The notes under the pieces are model-generated. The model had not been told where the DNA came from. It saw only the letters and a list, made by a program, of their open reading frames with translations, and did not search any database. The translations under genes and the position numbers were made by a program. A DNA stretch of 64,000 nucleotides. Origin: Armatimonadota bacterium (GTDB taxonomy: Bacteria > Armatimonadota > UBA5829). The stretch lies in NCBI GenBank assembly GCA_023474015.1, contig JAMCYN010000020.1:31507-95506 (forward strand), given 5' to 3'. This document shows, in pieces, positions 18,177-28,917 of the stretch. Within the stretch, counting starts at the first letter, position 1; every line of letters starts with the position of its first letter.

Positions 18177-18203
18177 ATGGGAAGGAATTAGGCTGTAGGA
18201 TTA

Positions 18204-18376
18204 GTACCTCCGTAAGCCCTGAGTAGGTCCTGAGTAGGCCGTACCGAAGGGCCGTATCGAAGGGCGGCTGCGAAGGTACAGGCCTTAGTTGAGAACTAGC
18301 CGGCCCTTCGATACGCCCACCACGTCTTATCAATAGTAGCTAACTTCTACTGGGCTACTCAGGGCCTACGGAGTAC
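18204..18376. mobile_element. 173-bp foldback (MITE-like) element
   Basis: The terminal inverted repeats are GTACCTCCGTAAGCCCTGAG (extended by TAG) at the left and CTACTCAGGGCCTACGGAGT (then AC) at the right, matching over about 22 bp with one gap and one mismatch. An inner pair, GGGCCGTATCGAAGGGC and GGCCCTTCGATACGCCC, also folds. No coding capacity. It lies between leuB and cimA. A target duplication is not clear. Confidence 0.55.
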
Positions 18377-18383
18377 CCTTGCA

Positions 18384-18455
18384 CGCCTATTACCTATTAC
18401 CTGTTCCCTGCTCCCTATTCCCTTTTCGTGTTTTCGTTCCTTTCGTTCTTTCGTG
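18384..18455. repeat. Word repeats between foldback element and leuB
   Basis: TATTACC and TGTTCCC/TATTCCC heptamers (18386-18425), then TTTTCGTTC/TTTCGTTC words to 18452. Confidence 0.7.
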
Positions 18456-18456
18456 A

Positions 18457-19563
18457 TTAAGAAGCCGTCCAGCCTGCGATTGCCTCCGCCACAAGGTCGC
18501 CCATCTTATCGCATGAGACGACCCTCGAAGCCGAAGTTGCGATGTCTCCTGTTCGATAACCGTCATTCAAGACGGATTCCACCGCCGAGCGGATAATAAC
18601 CGCGCCTTCCGGGCAGTCACATGCATAGCGCAAGAGCATCGCGGCGGTCAGAATGGTCGCAATCGGGTTCGCTATGTCCTGCCCGGCGATGTCGGGCGCG
18701 GAGCCATGGATCGGCTCAAAGAGCCCGCCGTGGCCGTCTCCGATGCTGGCGGACGGCAACATGCCCAGCGACCCGGCCAGCATTGCGGCCTCGTCGGTAA
18801 GTAGATCGCCGAAAAGATTATCCGCCAGGATGACGTCGAACTGCTTCGGGTTGCGAAGAAGCTGCATCCCACAGTTATCAGCCAACATGTGAACCAGCTT
18901 CACGTCCGGGTACTCCTTGCCGATTTCAGTGACTACCTCACGCCACAGCCGCGATGTCTCCATCACGTTGGCCTTGTCCACCGAATGCACTGTGCTCCGG
19001 CGCCTGCGAGCCTGCTGGAATGCGATATGGGCGATGCGCGTGATCTCGGTCACGCTATAGGAGCAAGTATCAATAGCCACGGTCTCGCCATCAACCACCC
19101 GCCGCTCCTTGGGCTGGCCAAAGTAGATGCCGCCGGTTAGCTCGCGCACGAAGAGAATATCCAGCCCGCCATCGACCCTGTCCTGCTTGAGGCTCGAAGA
19201 CGGAGTAAGCGACTCGAAGACCACAACCGGCCGCAGGTTAGCATAAGCCTTGAGAGCCTTCCTCAATGGAAATAGCCCACCCGGCTCCGGCCTTTGCGAG
19301 ACGGGCTGCAAATGGTCCCACTTTGGCCCGCCTACCGCGCCGAAGAACACGGCGTCGCTGGCAAGCGATATTTCCAGAGTCTCCTTCGGAAGCGGTGTGC
19401 CGACGGCGTCGATTGCCGCGCCGCCGATCAGGCCCTCGGCATACTCGAATGCCAGCCCCAGCTTCGCCGCGACGGCATCAAGCGCCTTGATGCCCTGTGG
19501 AATGATTTCGACCCCGATACCGTCGCCGGGGAGAACTGCTATTTTATACTGCTTGTTTGTCAT
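18457..19563 (-). CDS. leuB: 3-isopropylmalate dehydrogenase
   Basis: 368 aa. Oxidises and decarboxylates 3-isopropylmalate with NAD in leucine synthesis. Seen: N-terminal AVLPGDGIGVEIIPQG, GAVGGPKWDH, the substrate loop with RPVVVFESLTP, LTGGIYFGQPKE, SVDKANVMETSRLWR, DNLFGDLLTDEAAMLAGSLG and the NAD loop GLFEPIHGSAPDIAGQDIANP. ATG 19563 has AAGAAGG upstream. The leuB start overlaps the tail of a broken gene. Confidence 0.96.
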   Translation of the reverse strand: MTNKQYKIAVLPGDGIGVEIIPQGIKALDAVAAKLGLAFEYAEGLIGGAAIDAVGTPLPKETLEISLASDAVFFGAVGGPKWDHLQPVSQRPEPGGLFPLRKALKAYANLRPVVVFESLTPSSSLKQDRVDGGLDILFVRELTGGIYFGQPKERRVVDGETVAIDTCSYSVTEITRIAHIAFQQARRRRSTVHSVDKANVMETSRLWREVVTEIGKEYPDVKLVHMLADNCGMQLLRNPKQFDVILADNLFGDLLTDEAAMLAGSLGMLPSASIGDGHGGLFEPIHGSAPDIAGQDIANPIATILTAAMLLRYACDCPEGAVIIRSAVESVLNDGYRTGDIATSASRVVSCDKMGDLVAEAIAGWTAS

Positions 19564-19851
19564 TTACCTTCTTCATGTCCTTTGAATCGCTGAGACGCTG
19601 AATCCGATGAACCGCTGAATTTGGGTTCGTGCGTAGCCCAACGATTCTTTGTATTAGCCAAGCGTTTGATTTCGATCTTTGGTCCGCCGAAGTTGATCAG
19701 CAAACCAACGGGGAAGCCGGACGCCTTGAGATAGGATAGGGTTTGAGTCAAATCCCGGCCCGAGCGTCTTGTGAACCTCAATCGCGCAGGCGATTACTTT
19801 TGAGGTCAACTCACTTAGCGGATAGCTATCGAAACGTTTGGCGTCGGCCAT
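19560..19851 (-). pseudogene. GxxExxY family gene with internal deletion and frame change
   Basis: The first part (from 19851) reads ELTSKVIACAIEVHKTLGPG, the conserved start of GxxExxY proteins. The last part, in another frame (about 19760 to 19620), reads TQTLSYLKASGFPVGLLINF, their conserved C-terminal segment. The 60-70 residue middle, which normally holds the nuclease-like ELK motif, is missing, and the two ends meet out of frame. So this is a deleted, non-functional copy. It sits between leuD and leuB in the amino-acid run and its 3' end has decayed into CGCTGAAT-type words. Confidence 0.8.
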
Positions 19852-19876
19852 TCAGCGTTTCATTCCCTTCAGCGTC

Positions 19877-20368
19877 TCAGCGATTCAACTTCTCCTTCGC
19901 GTAATTCACCAACCCGCCGACCTCTATCAGCTCGCGCATAAACGGCGGGAACGGCTTTGCCTGGTAGCTCTTGCCGGTCGTTACGTTGGTGATCTTGCCG
20001 GCTTCGAGATCAATCTCGACCGTGTCGCCGTCGGATATCCCCGCGACCGCCTCTGGGCACTCGAGAATCGGCAGCCCCGTGTTCAGGGCGTTGCGGTAGA
20101 AGATGCGGGCGAAGGTGTTTGCAATCACCGCGCCGACCCCACTCGCCTTGATCGAAATCGGCGCATGCTCCCTCGAAGACCCGCAGCCGAAGTTGTCCTC
20201 AGCCACTATGATATCGCCCGGCTTGACATTCTTCGTAAAGTCGGCGTCGATGTCCTCCATGCAGTGGGACGCGAGCTCGTTGGGGTCGGTCGTGTTCAGA
20301 TACCTCGCCGGTATAATCACGTCCGTATCGACGTTGCTTCCGTACTTATGCACAGTGCCTTTGATCAT
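19877..20368 (-). CDS. leuD: 3-isopropylmalate dehydratase small subunit
   Basis: 163 aa, the short form of LeuD. Swivel domain of the aconitase family; with LeuC it isomerises 2- to 3-isopropylmalate. Signatures: [19 protein letters not shown], the [10 protein letters not shown] loop and [17 protein letters not shown]. The ATG at 20368 overlaps the leuC stop by four bases (ATGA), so the two are translationally coupled. The reading frame extends far upstream in leuC antiphase; those codons are not part of it. Confidence 0.95.
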   Translation of the reverse strand: MIKGTVHKYGSNVDTDVIIPARYLNTTDPNELASHCMEDIDADFTKNVKPGDIIVAEDNFGCGSSREHAPISIKASGVGAVIANTFARIFYRNALNTGLPILECPEAVAGISDGDTVEIDLEAGKITNVTTGKSYQAKPFPPFMRELIEVGGLVNYAKEKLNR

Positions 20369-21627
20369 TTCAACTCCTCCGGGCTCCCCAGCCTGCCGAG
20401 CACGGCGGATGCGGCCGCGATTGCTGGGCTGGCGAGATAGACTTCGGACTTGGTGTGGCCCATGCGGCCGACGAAGTTGCGGTTGGTAGTCGCAACGGAC
20501 CGCTCGCCCGCCGCCAGGACGCCCATGTGCCCGCCGAGGCACGGGCCGCAGGTCGGGGTGCTGACCGCCCCACCCGATTCGACGAAAATCTCCGTCAGGC
20601 CCTCCTTGATCGACTGCATGAATATCTCCTGCGTCGCAGGGATCACGATCAGGCGCACGTCCGGGTGGACCTTGCGGCCCTTGAGTATCTGCGCGGCGAT
20701 CCTCAGGTCCTCGATCCGGCCGTTGGTGCACGAGCCGATCACGGACTGATCGATCTTCACGTGCGTGGCCTGGCTGATCGGCTTCGCGTTCTCCGGCAGG
20801 TGCGGGAAGCTCACTATCGGCTCCAGCTTGCTGACATCAATCTCGATCACGTCCTTGTAGGTCGCATCGGCGTCACTACTATAGACTTTATACGGGCGAA
20901 CAGTGCGGCCCTCGGCGTAGGCCAGGGTCTTATCGTCCGGCGCGATGATGCCGTTTTTGCCGCCGGCCTCGATCGCCATATTGCACATCGTAAAGCGACC
21001 CGCCATCTCCAGGTCGGCAATCGCTTCGCCGGTGAACTCCATGGAGCAATACAGCGCCCCGTCCACGCCGATCTTGCCGATAGTGTAGAGGATCAGGTCC
21101 TTGCCGCCGACCCACTTGGGCATCTTGCCGTAGTAGACGAACTTGATCGTCTCGGGGACCTTGAACCAGGTCTCGCCGAGCGCCATCGCGCAGGCGAGGT
21201 CGGTCGAGCCTACGCCTGTCGAGAAAGCCCCGAGCGCGCCGTAAGTGCATGTGTGGGAGTCCGCGCCGATGATCGCGTCCCCCGGCCCGACCAGACCCTC
21301 GTCCGGCAGCAGCGTGTGCTCGACACCCATCTTGCCGATCTCGAAGAAGTATTTGATATTGTGCTTGCGCGCGAACTCGCGCATGATCTTGACGAGCTCG
21401 GCGGACTTGATGTCCTTGTTCGGCGTCGAGTGGTCCGGCACAAGCGCGACCCGCTCCCTGTCGAAGACGGTCACCGCGTCGATCTTCTCGAATTCGCGGA
21501 TGGCGATGGGCGCAGTGATGTCGTTGCCCAGCACCAGGTCCAGCCGGGCGTTGATCAGCTCGCCGGGCTCGACATATTCTCTGCCGCAGTGCGCGGCGAG
21601 GATTTTTTGTGTTATTGTCTGTGCCAT
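20365..21627 (-). CDS. leuC: 3-isopropylmalate dehydratase large subunit
   Basis: 420 aa, aconitase-type with a 4Fe-4S cluster. Signatures: [35 protein letters not shown] (first cluster Cys), [17 protein letters not shown] (second region) and [15 protein letters not shown] (last two cluster Cys). ATG 21627 is preceded by GAAGAGGAA. Forms the enzyme with LeuD, encoded next with a four-base overlap. Confidence 0.96.
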   Translation of the reverse strand: MAQTITQKILAAHCGREYVEPGELINARLDLVLGNDITAPIAIREFEKIDAVTVFDRERVALVPDHSTPNKDIKSAELVKIMREFARKHNIKYFFEIGKMGVEHTLLPDEGLVGPGDAIIGADSHTCTYGALGAFSTGVGSTDLACAMALGETWFKVPETIKFVYYGKMPKWVGGKDLILYTIGKIGVDGALYCSMEFTGEAIADLEMAGRFTMCNMAIEAGGKNGIIAPDDKTLAYAEGRTVRPYKVYSSDADATYKDVIEIDVSKLEPIVSFPHLPENAKPISQATHVKIDQSVIGSCTNGRIEDLRIAAQILKGRKVHPDVRLIVIPATQEIFMQSIKEGLTEIFVESGGAVSTPTCGPCLGGHMGVLAAGERSVATTNRNFVGRMGHTKSEVYLASPAIAAASAVLGRLGSPEELK

Positions 21628-21701
21628 ATAAGTTCCTCTTCAGTTATTCTCATCGCGAAGACGCGAAGGGGCGAAAGCGCGAAAATAATCCTTGATGTTC
21701 T

Positions 21702-21992
21702 TCACAGCGGAACGGCTTCGCTGAGCACCTTGTCTCTTATATACCAGTGCAAGCTCTCCGGTTCGACAACATCCACTTTTCGTCCCAATAGCGGCTCTAA
21801 GTCGGCAAGAAGCCCGCCCGGAAACCATGATGAATGCACTGGCGCAGCTTCGACCAGGAAGTCAACATCGCTGTCCGGTCTGAGTTCGTTCCGGGCCGCC
21901 GAGCCGAACACGCGCACGTTCCGAGCGCCGTGCTTCTCGGCGATTCGCAGAATCTGTTCTCGGTTATCTTCAAGTAGTTTTGCGATTTCCAT
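21702..21992 (-). CDS. Minimal nucleotidyltransferase (MNT), probable antitoxin
   Basis: 96 aa. The catalytic signature of the Pol-beta minimal nucleotidyltransferases is present: VRVFGSAARNELRPDSDVDF, with the GS and DxD residues intact. Such proteins usually pair with HEPN proteins as antitoxins that modify or inhibit the toxin. The gene directly before it (22053-22787) has a HEPN-like RxxxxH motif. A 40-base word repeat (CGAAGACGCGAAGG type, about 21655-21690) lies between this gene and leuC. The pair breaks the leuA-leuC order and has lower G+C, suggesting insertion. Confidence 0.8.
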   Translation of the reverse strand: MEIAKLLEDNREQILRIAEKHGARNVRVFGSAARNELRPDSDVDFLVEAAPVHSSWFPGGLLADLEPLLGRKVDVVEPESLHWYIRDKVLSEAVPL

Positions 21993-22052
21993 CTCAGAAC
22001 TCTATTACGCCTACAATGGCTTCCGATCTCCGAATCATGATCCATCAAACGT

Positions 22053-22787
22053 TTATGAGTCTTCCAAGTAGTGAGTTGGGTTCACTACTATCCCGCATCG
22101 CTCCTCCACCATTTTCAGCCAATAGATGACGGTCATGTTCATGAAGAACGACTCATTGTCAAAGATGCCCAAGCCGTTGAGCGGCGCTAGCCCATGCACT
22201 ACCTTATGCCGAAGATTGTCTAGCTTCTCAAGTCGCTCACGATCGTACGTATATACTCGAGCCAAGTCTTGAGGCACCCAATCATCAGCCGGTTTACAGG
22301 CTGCAAACAGCCTTCTGGCCTTCTCCGGCATAGAAAAAGTGGAAAGCTCCTTTTCAAGATATATTTTCAGACGTCCCTTAAGTACATCGTCAAAAGACTT
22401 GCCCTTCATTTCCACAAGTGCAATCTGCTTTTTGAGCAATGGCGTTTCCCAGTCACTTGGGCACGCTGCAGCTGACGCAAGACAGAATTGATAAACAACT
22501 TCGTCCAACACAGAATGTGCAAATACGAGTGACGCAGCATCAATAGCATACTGCGCCCTCTCCACACAACTTTCAGTCATAACCTGTGCGGCAATACCAT
22601 ATTTTTCATAAAACTCTGAGTGCGACTGCACCCAATCATTGTTCTCCTGTGCGACAACCTGGCATGCATGTGGCATCCCTGCTCCAGCAATACGGCGCAG
22701 ACTATCAATCACAGCCATCTGCTTGATCGCATTCCAGTATGCCTTGCTGATTATCTTTTCTGCATCTTTCAGGCCATATACACTCAT
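22053..22787 (-). CDS. Unknown protein with HEPN-like RxxxxH motif
   Basis: 244 aa, not confidently in a known family. Mostly helical. Near the C terminus, LDNLRHKVVHGLA carries R-x4-H, the active-site pattern of HEPN ribonucleases. The next gene, 60 bases on, encodes a minimal nucleotidyltransferase, the usual HEPN partner. I therefore infer a HEPN/MNT-type toxin-antitoxin pair, but the protein is longer than typical HepT toxins. Base composition is more A+T-rich than the flanking leu genes, consistent with transfer. Confidence 0.6.
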   Translation of the reverse strand: MSVYGLKDAEKIISKAYWNAIKQMAVIDSLRRIAGAGMPHACQVVAQENNDWVQSHSEFYEKYGIAAQVMTESCVERAQYAIDAASLVFAHSVLDEVVYQFCLASAAACPSDWETPLLKKQIALVEMKGKSFDDVLKGRLKIYLEKELSTFSMPEKARRLFAACKPADDWVPQDLARVYTYDRERLEKLDNLRHKVVHGLAPLNGLGIFDNESFFMNMTVIYWLKMVEERCGIVVNPTHYLEDS

Positions 22788-22851
22788 TGCCTGTGCCCCT
22801 ATTCTTTGTCAATGCACTACATCAGCCCGTCTTCCAGTTTCAGCCCACCGC

Positions 22852-24408
<1,557 letters not shown>

Positions 24409-24431
24409 CGAATACACCCCCTTTCTAGAAG

Positions 24432-24893
24432 TTAGGAGTTAGAATCCTTAGTCATCAGCTTCGCGGCTGATTCGGCGGCGAATCGGACGTACTTTGGGCA
24501 CACATTGTCATGAAGGCCGACCTGTTGCGCTTGGGCCAGGCCCTCGGGAGTCGTAAGGTCGATTCCGATGAGATCGAAGCACGCGCAAGAGCCGAACTCT
24601 TTTTCAAAGTCCGCGAGCAACTGCCGCACCTTGCCGTAGGTCGCCGCTTTGGAGTCGTTGTCGTCGGCGCAATCCCTGCCGAACTTCAGGCCCAGGGCCA
24701 TTATAGCGCCCGTGAGCGCACCGCAGGTCTTGCCCGCGCCCGCCATTCCTCCGCCAAACGCCGTGGCGATCCTCGGCGCGCAGGGACAGTCCAAGTCGAA
24801 CTCCCGAACCAGACCCGTCAGCACGGCCTCCGCGCAGTTGAACTTCTGTGCGAACATATCCAGGGCCACTTGCGCTGCTATTCGTTCCGACAT
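24432..24893 (-). CDS. C_GCAxxG_C_C family redox protein
   Basis: 153 aa. Conserved pattern of the family: [23 protein letters not shown] (the GCAxxG-like core), [12 protein letters not shown] and CPKYV. The cysteine set suggests metal or cluster binding and an electron-transfer or redox role; the function is not established. AGGAG before the ATG. It sits between ilvC and leuA, so it is probably co-transcribed with them. Confidence 0.85.
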   Translation of the reverse strand: MSERIAAQVALDMFAQKFNCAEAVLTGLVREFDLDCPCAPRIATAFGGGMAGAGKTCGALTGAIMALGLKFGRDCADDNDSKAATYGKVRQLLADFEKEFGSCACFDLIGIDLTTPEGLAQAQQVGLHDNVCPKYVRFAAESAAKLMTKDSNS

Positions 24894-24974
24894 ACGATGC
24901 TCCTTGCTGTCCTACTCCGACTGCCGCGGTGACAGCCGGTATGTTCGGTTCGGGGCTTAAGCCCGGAGAACTTG

Positions 24975-24998
24975 GGTCGGGGGTTCAAACCCCCGACC
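24975..24998. repeat. GGTCGGGGGTT palindrome after ilvC
   Basis: A near-perfect 24-base hairpin with 10-11 bp arms and a tiny loop. A second one, CGGGGCTTAAGCCCGG, starts about 24950. Together they may end or attenuate the transcript after ilvC, but no T-run follows. Confidence 0.5.
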
Positions 24999-25026
24999 AT
25001 CAATCTCAGCTCCCCACTAAGAAAAG

Positions 25027-26025
<999 letters not shown>

Positions 26026-26076
26026 TTACATTCCTCCGATTTAGAAGTTATAGGTTAGAAGTTAGAGGTTAGACAC

Positions 26077-26523
26077 CTAGTCCCCAGACTTCTTCTGCTG
26101 TGCACGCATCAGCATTAACCTCAGTCTGAAACTTGCCGCACCCAGCACCGCGCCGAGCACCGCGAACATTATAAGCTGCAAACCGAGGTTCGCAACCGAA
26201 TCGAGTCCGAGAGCGTTCGTAATCGCCCCGTATACGTGCCACATGCCCCAGGTCAGCGTGCCGAGCGCGCCGATTAGAGTGCCCGCCACGATCTTGCGCC
26301 AGGATTGCTCCTCGTGCGCGCCGATGATCGTGCCTATGATCAGCCCGACCAACGGCCCGGCCACCGCAAGAAACAGCAGCATTTTCTCAACCGACGCGGG
26401 AGCGATAATCTCTTTCATCTCCATCCAGTCTACCGATTGAGTCGGCGCAGGTCGACTTTGTGCTTTTGTTGCCGTGGTTTCAACCGCCGGGTCGGTACAC
26501 CAGGCGAATAAATTCACGGCCAC
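26077..26523 (-). CDS. Small membrane protein of unknown function
   Basis: 148 aa. A variable N-terminal stretch is followed by hydrophobic segments at about residues 48-66, 77-97 and 112-135, and a basic C terminus (RLRLMLMRAQQKK). I do not recognise the family. It lies between ilvN and ilvC on the same strand with short gaps, so it is probably co-transcribed. No motif links it to amino-acid synthesis or transport. The start is uncertain because the first 30 residues look poorly conserved. Confidence 0.6.
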   Translation of the reverse strand: MAVNLFAWCTDPAVETTATKAQSRPAPTQSVDWMEMKEIIAPASVEKMLLFLAVAGPLVGLIIGTIIGAHEEQSWRKIVAGTLIGALGTLTWGMWHVYGAITNALGLDSVANLGLQLIMFAVLGAVLGAASFRLRLMLMRAQQKKSGD

Positions 26524-26558
26524 AACTACACAAAGTCCCCCTCCGGGGACTCAACCCA

Positions 26559-27062
26559 TCACGCGACAGCCGTATGGCTTCCCCGCGCCATCGCGATCTT
26601 GCCGGTGCGGACCATCTCACGGATGCCGAACGGCCTCAAGAGTTCCTCGATGGCATCGACCTTGTCCACGTTGCCGGTAACCTCGATGGTAAACGTCGAG
26701 TCGCTGATGTCGATTATCTTACCGTGGAAGATGTCCACGATCTGCATTATCTCCGCGCGCTGGTCGGTGGTCGCATTGACCTTCATCATGGCCAGCTCGC
26801 GCTCGACAATCGGTATCTCGCTGTAGTCCAGAACTTTGATTACGTCGATCAGCTTGTTTGTCTGCTTGTTGATCTGATCGAGCGTCGAGTCGTCACCGGT
26901 CACGACGATGGTCATGCGCGAGACGGTCGGGTCGTCAGTGATACTGACCGCGAGAGATTCGATATTGAAAGCCCGCCTGGCGAACAGCCCCGACACCCTC
27001 GCGAGCACGCCGGGCTTGTTCTCCACAAGAACGGTAATAGTGTGTTGCATGGGTCTGATCAT
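26559..27062 (-). CDS. ilvN: Acetolactate synthase small (regulatory) subunit
   Basis: 167 aa. ACT domain at residues about 5-75 (HTITVLVENKPGVLARVSGL, FARRAFNIESLAVS) and a C-terminal ALS_ss_C domain. Stimulates IlvB and confers valine feedback. ATG 27062 has AGGAG at good spacing; the open frame upstream lies in GTTTACGG repeat DNA and is not coding. Confidence 0.95.
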   Translation of the reverse strand: MIRPMQHTITVLVENKPGVLARVSGLFARRAFNIESLAVSITDDPTVSRMTIVVTGDDSTLDQINKQTNKLIDVIKVLDYSEIPIVERELAMMKVNATTDQRAEIMQIVDIFHGKIIDISDSTFTIEVTGNVDKVDAIEELLRPFGIREMVRTGKIAMARGSHTAVA

Positions 27063-27069
27063 GAGAATC

Positions 27070-27155
27070 TCCTGTTTCGGGTTTACGGATTTCGGGTTTA
27101 CGGGTTGGGGAAGAACTCCCTTCAACTCGTAACCCGCTAACCCGTAACTCGTAAC
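27070..27155. repeat. GGGTTTACGG / ACCCGTAAC word repeat between ilvB and ilvN
   Basis: TTTCGGGTTTACGGATTTCG and GGTTTACGGGTT words are followed by their inverse, AACTCGTAACCCGCTAACCC. The region could fold, and lies inside the ilv operon. Confidence 0.65.
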
Positions 27156-28835
27156 CTATTTGGGTCTGTTCACCATCATCTCTTCGATGCTCTGGCCGGC
27201 GGGAATCATCGGGAAGACGTTCTCCTCGCGGTTCACGCGGAAATCGAGTATCACGGGCCGGTCGTTGATCTCCATGGCTTTCTCTATTGCGCCATCGACC
27301 TCGCTCATCTTCTCGACTCGAATACCCACGCAGCCGTAAGCCTCCGCCAGCTTCACGAAATCCGGCTGGAACGATATGTCAACGCCCGAGTAGCGGTGGT
27401 TCCAGAACAGTTCCTGCCACTGCCGCACCATTCCCAGGTAGCGGTTGTTCAGGATCATTATCTTCACCGGCAGCTTGTGCTCCATCGCGGGCGCAAGCTC
27501 CTGCAGGGTCATCTGGAACCCGCCGTCGCCGCAGATCGCGAAAACAGGCGTGTCCGGACATCCGACCTGCGCGCCTATGGCCGCCGGGAAGCCGTAGCCC
27601 ATCGTTCCAAGACCCCCACTCGATAGAAACCGCCTGGGCGTAGTCACCTTATAGTACAGCGCCGTGAACATCTGGTGCTGGCCGACATCGGTGACGATTA
27701 TCGCCTCGCCATTCGTGATCTCCGACAGTCTGGAAATCACGCACTGCGGCGCGAACTGGCCGTCGGTCGGGCACTGCAGCGCGAACTCGTTACGCCAGTG
27801 CATGATCTGCTTGTTCCAGTCCGTCTCCTTACGCTTTGCCACCTTCGCGGTGAGCCGCCGCAAAACCTCCTTGCAATCGCCGACAATCGAGACATCCACC
27901 TGAACGGTCTTGCCGATCTCCGCGGGATCTATATCTATATGGATTACTTTCGCCTTTTTGGCAAACACCGCGAGCTTGCCGGTAACTCTATCATCAAACC
28001 GCGCACCGACCGCTATCAGCAGGTCGCACTTGTCCACCGCATGGTTGGCATACGCCGTGCCATGCATCCCGAGCATACCGAGGCAGTGCGGATGATACTC
28101 CGAAATGGCGCCCTTGCCCAGTAGAGTCGTCGCGACGAGTATGTGAGTTTTCTCCGAAAGCTTCGTCAGCTCCTCGGAAGCCCCCGAGGCCATGATCCCG
28201 CCGCCCACATACAGCACGGGGCGCTCCGCCTCCGTAATCAGTTTGGCCGCATTCTCTATGCTCTCTTCGTCGATCTCAACCTCCGGCGAGTAGCTGCGAA
28301 TCCTGACTTCCTTCACCGGCTGATAATCGATGCTCGCAAGCGACACATCCATCGGAATGTCCACGAGCACCGGGCCGGGCCTGCCGGTCGATGCCACATA
28401 AATAGCCTCCGCGATGACCCTTGGCAGGTCATTCACGTCCTTGACCAGGTAATTATGCTTGGTCACGGGCAGGGTAATGCCGGTAATATCGGCTTCTTGG
28501 AACGAGTCCTTGCCCAGCGCCGTGGTCCGCACTTGACCCGTAACGGCCAGCACCGGCACGGAATCCATGTAGGCCGTCGCAAGGCCCGTGACGAGATTTG
28601 TCGCCCCCGGCCCCGACGTGGCAAAACAGACGCCTACCTTGCCGGTGGCGCGCGCGTAGCCGTCGGCGGCGTGGCTGGCGCCCTGCTCGTGGCGCATCAA
28701 CATATTGCGGATGTCATCCCGACCGTAGAGCGCATCATAGATCGGGATCATCACTCCGCCCGGTATTCCGAATATAATCTCCACACCCTGGTCCACCAGC
28801 GACTGGATCAGGGCGTTGGCTCCGTTCATTTTCAA
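27156..28835 (-). CDS. ilvB: Acetolactate synthase large (catalytic) subunit
   Basis: 559 aa ThDP enzyme that makes 2-acetolactate or 2-aceto-2-hydroxybutyrate. Seen: GIPGGVMIPIYDAL, the catalytic Glu in RHEQGASHAADGYARATG, GPGATNLVTGLATAYMDSVP, and the ThDP motif GDGGFQMTLQELAPAMEHKL...LNNRYLGMVRQWQ. TTG 28835 has GGAGGAG seven bases upstream; an ATG two codons later is the alternative. Followed by ilvN. Confidence 0.96.
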   Translation of the reverse strand: MKMNGANALIQSLVDQGVEIIFGIPGGVMIPIYDALYGRDDIRNMLMRHEQGASHAADGYARATGKVGVCFATSGPGATNLVTGLATAYMDSVPVLAVTGQVRTTALGKDSFQEADITGITLPVTKHNYLVKDVNDLPRVIAEAIYVASTGRPGPVLVDIPMDVSLASIDYQPVKEVRIRSYSPEVEIDEESIENAAKLITEAERPVLYVGGGIMASGASEELTKLSEKTHILVATTLLGKGAISEYHPHCLGMLGMHGTAYANHAVDKCDLLIAVGARFDDRVTGKLAVFAKKAKVIHIDIDPAEIGKTVQVDVSIVGDCKEVLRRLTAKVAKRKETDWNKQIMHWRNEFALQCPTDGQFAPQCVISRLSEITNGEAIIVTDVGQHQMFTALYYKVTTPRRFLSSGGLGTMGYGFPAAIGAQVGCPDTPVFAICGDGGFQMTLQELAPAMEHKLPVKIMILNNRYLGMVRQWQELFWNHRYSGVDISFQPDFVKLAEAYGCVGIRVEKMSEVDGAIEKAMEINDRPVILDFRVNREENVFPMIPAGQSIEEMMVNRPK

Positions 28836-28852
28836 TTTGTTACTCCTCCGTT

Positions 28853-28917
28853 ACTCGGGGGTTAGGGGATGGGGATTGGGGAACAGTCTCCATCCCCCAT
28901 CCCCTATCCCCCAACCC
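28853..28917. repeat. GGGGATTGGGG / CCCCATCCCC repeat between ilvD and ilvB
   Basis: GGGGTTAGGGGATGGGGATT followed by its rough inverse, CCATCCCCCATCCCC and CTATCCCCC. A strong foldback inside the ilv operon, seen also as simple words. Confidence 0.65.

Noticed and set aside
20455..22071. 538-codon plus-strand frame antisense to leuC
   Set aside because: Antisense shadow of leuC and its neighbours; no domain, no ribosome site.
24975..24998. GGGGGTTCAAACCCCC resembling a tRNA T arm
   Set aside because: No D arm, anticodon arm or acceptor around it; it is a plain palindrome.
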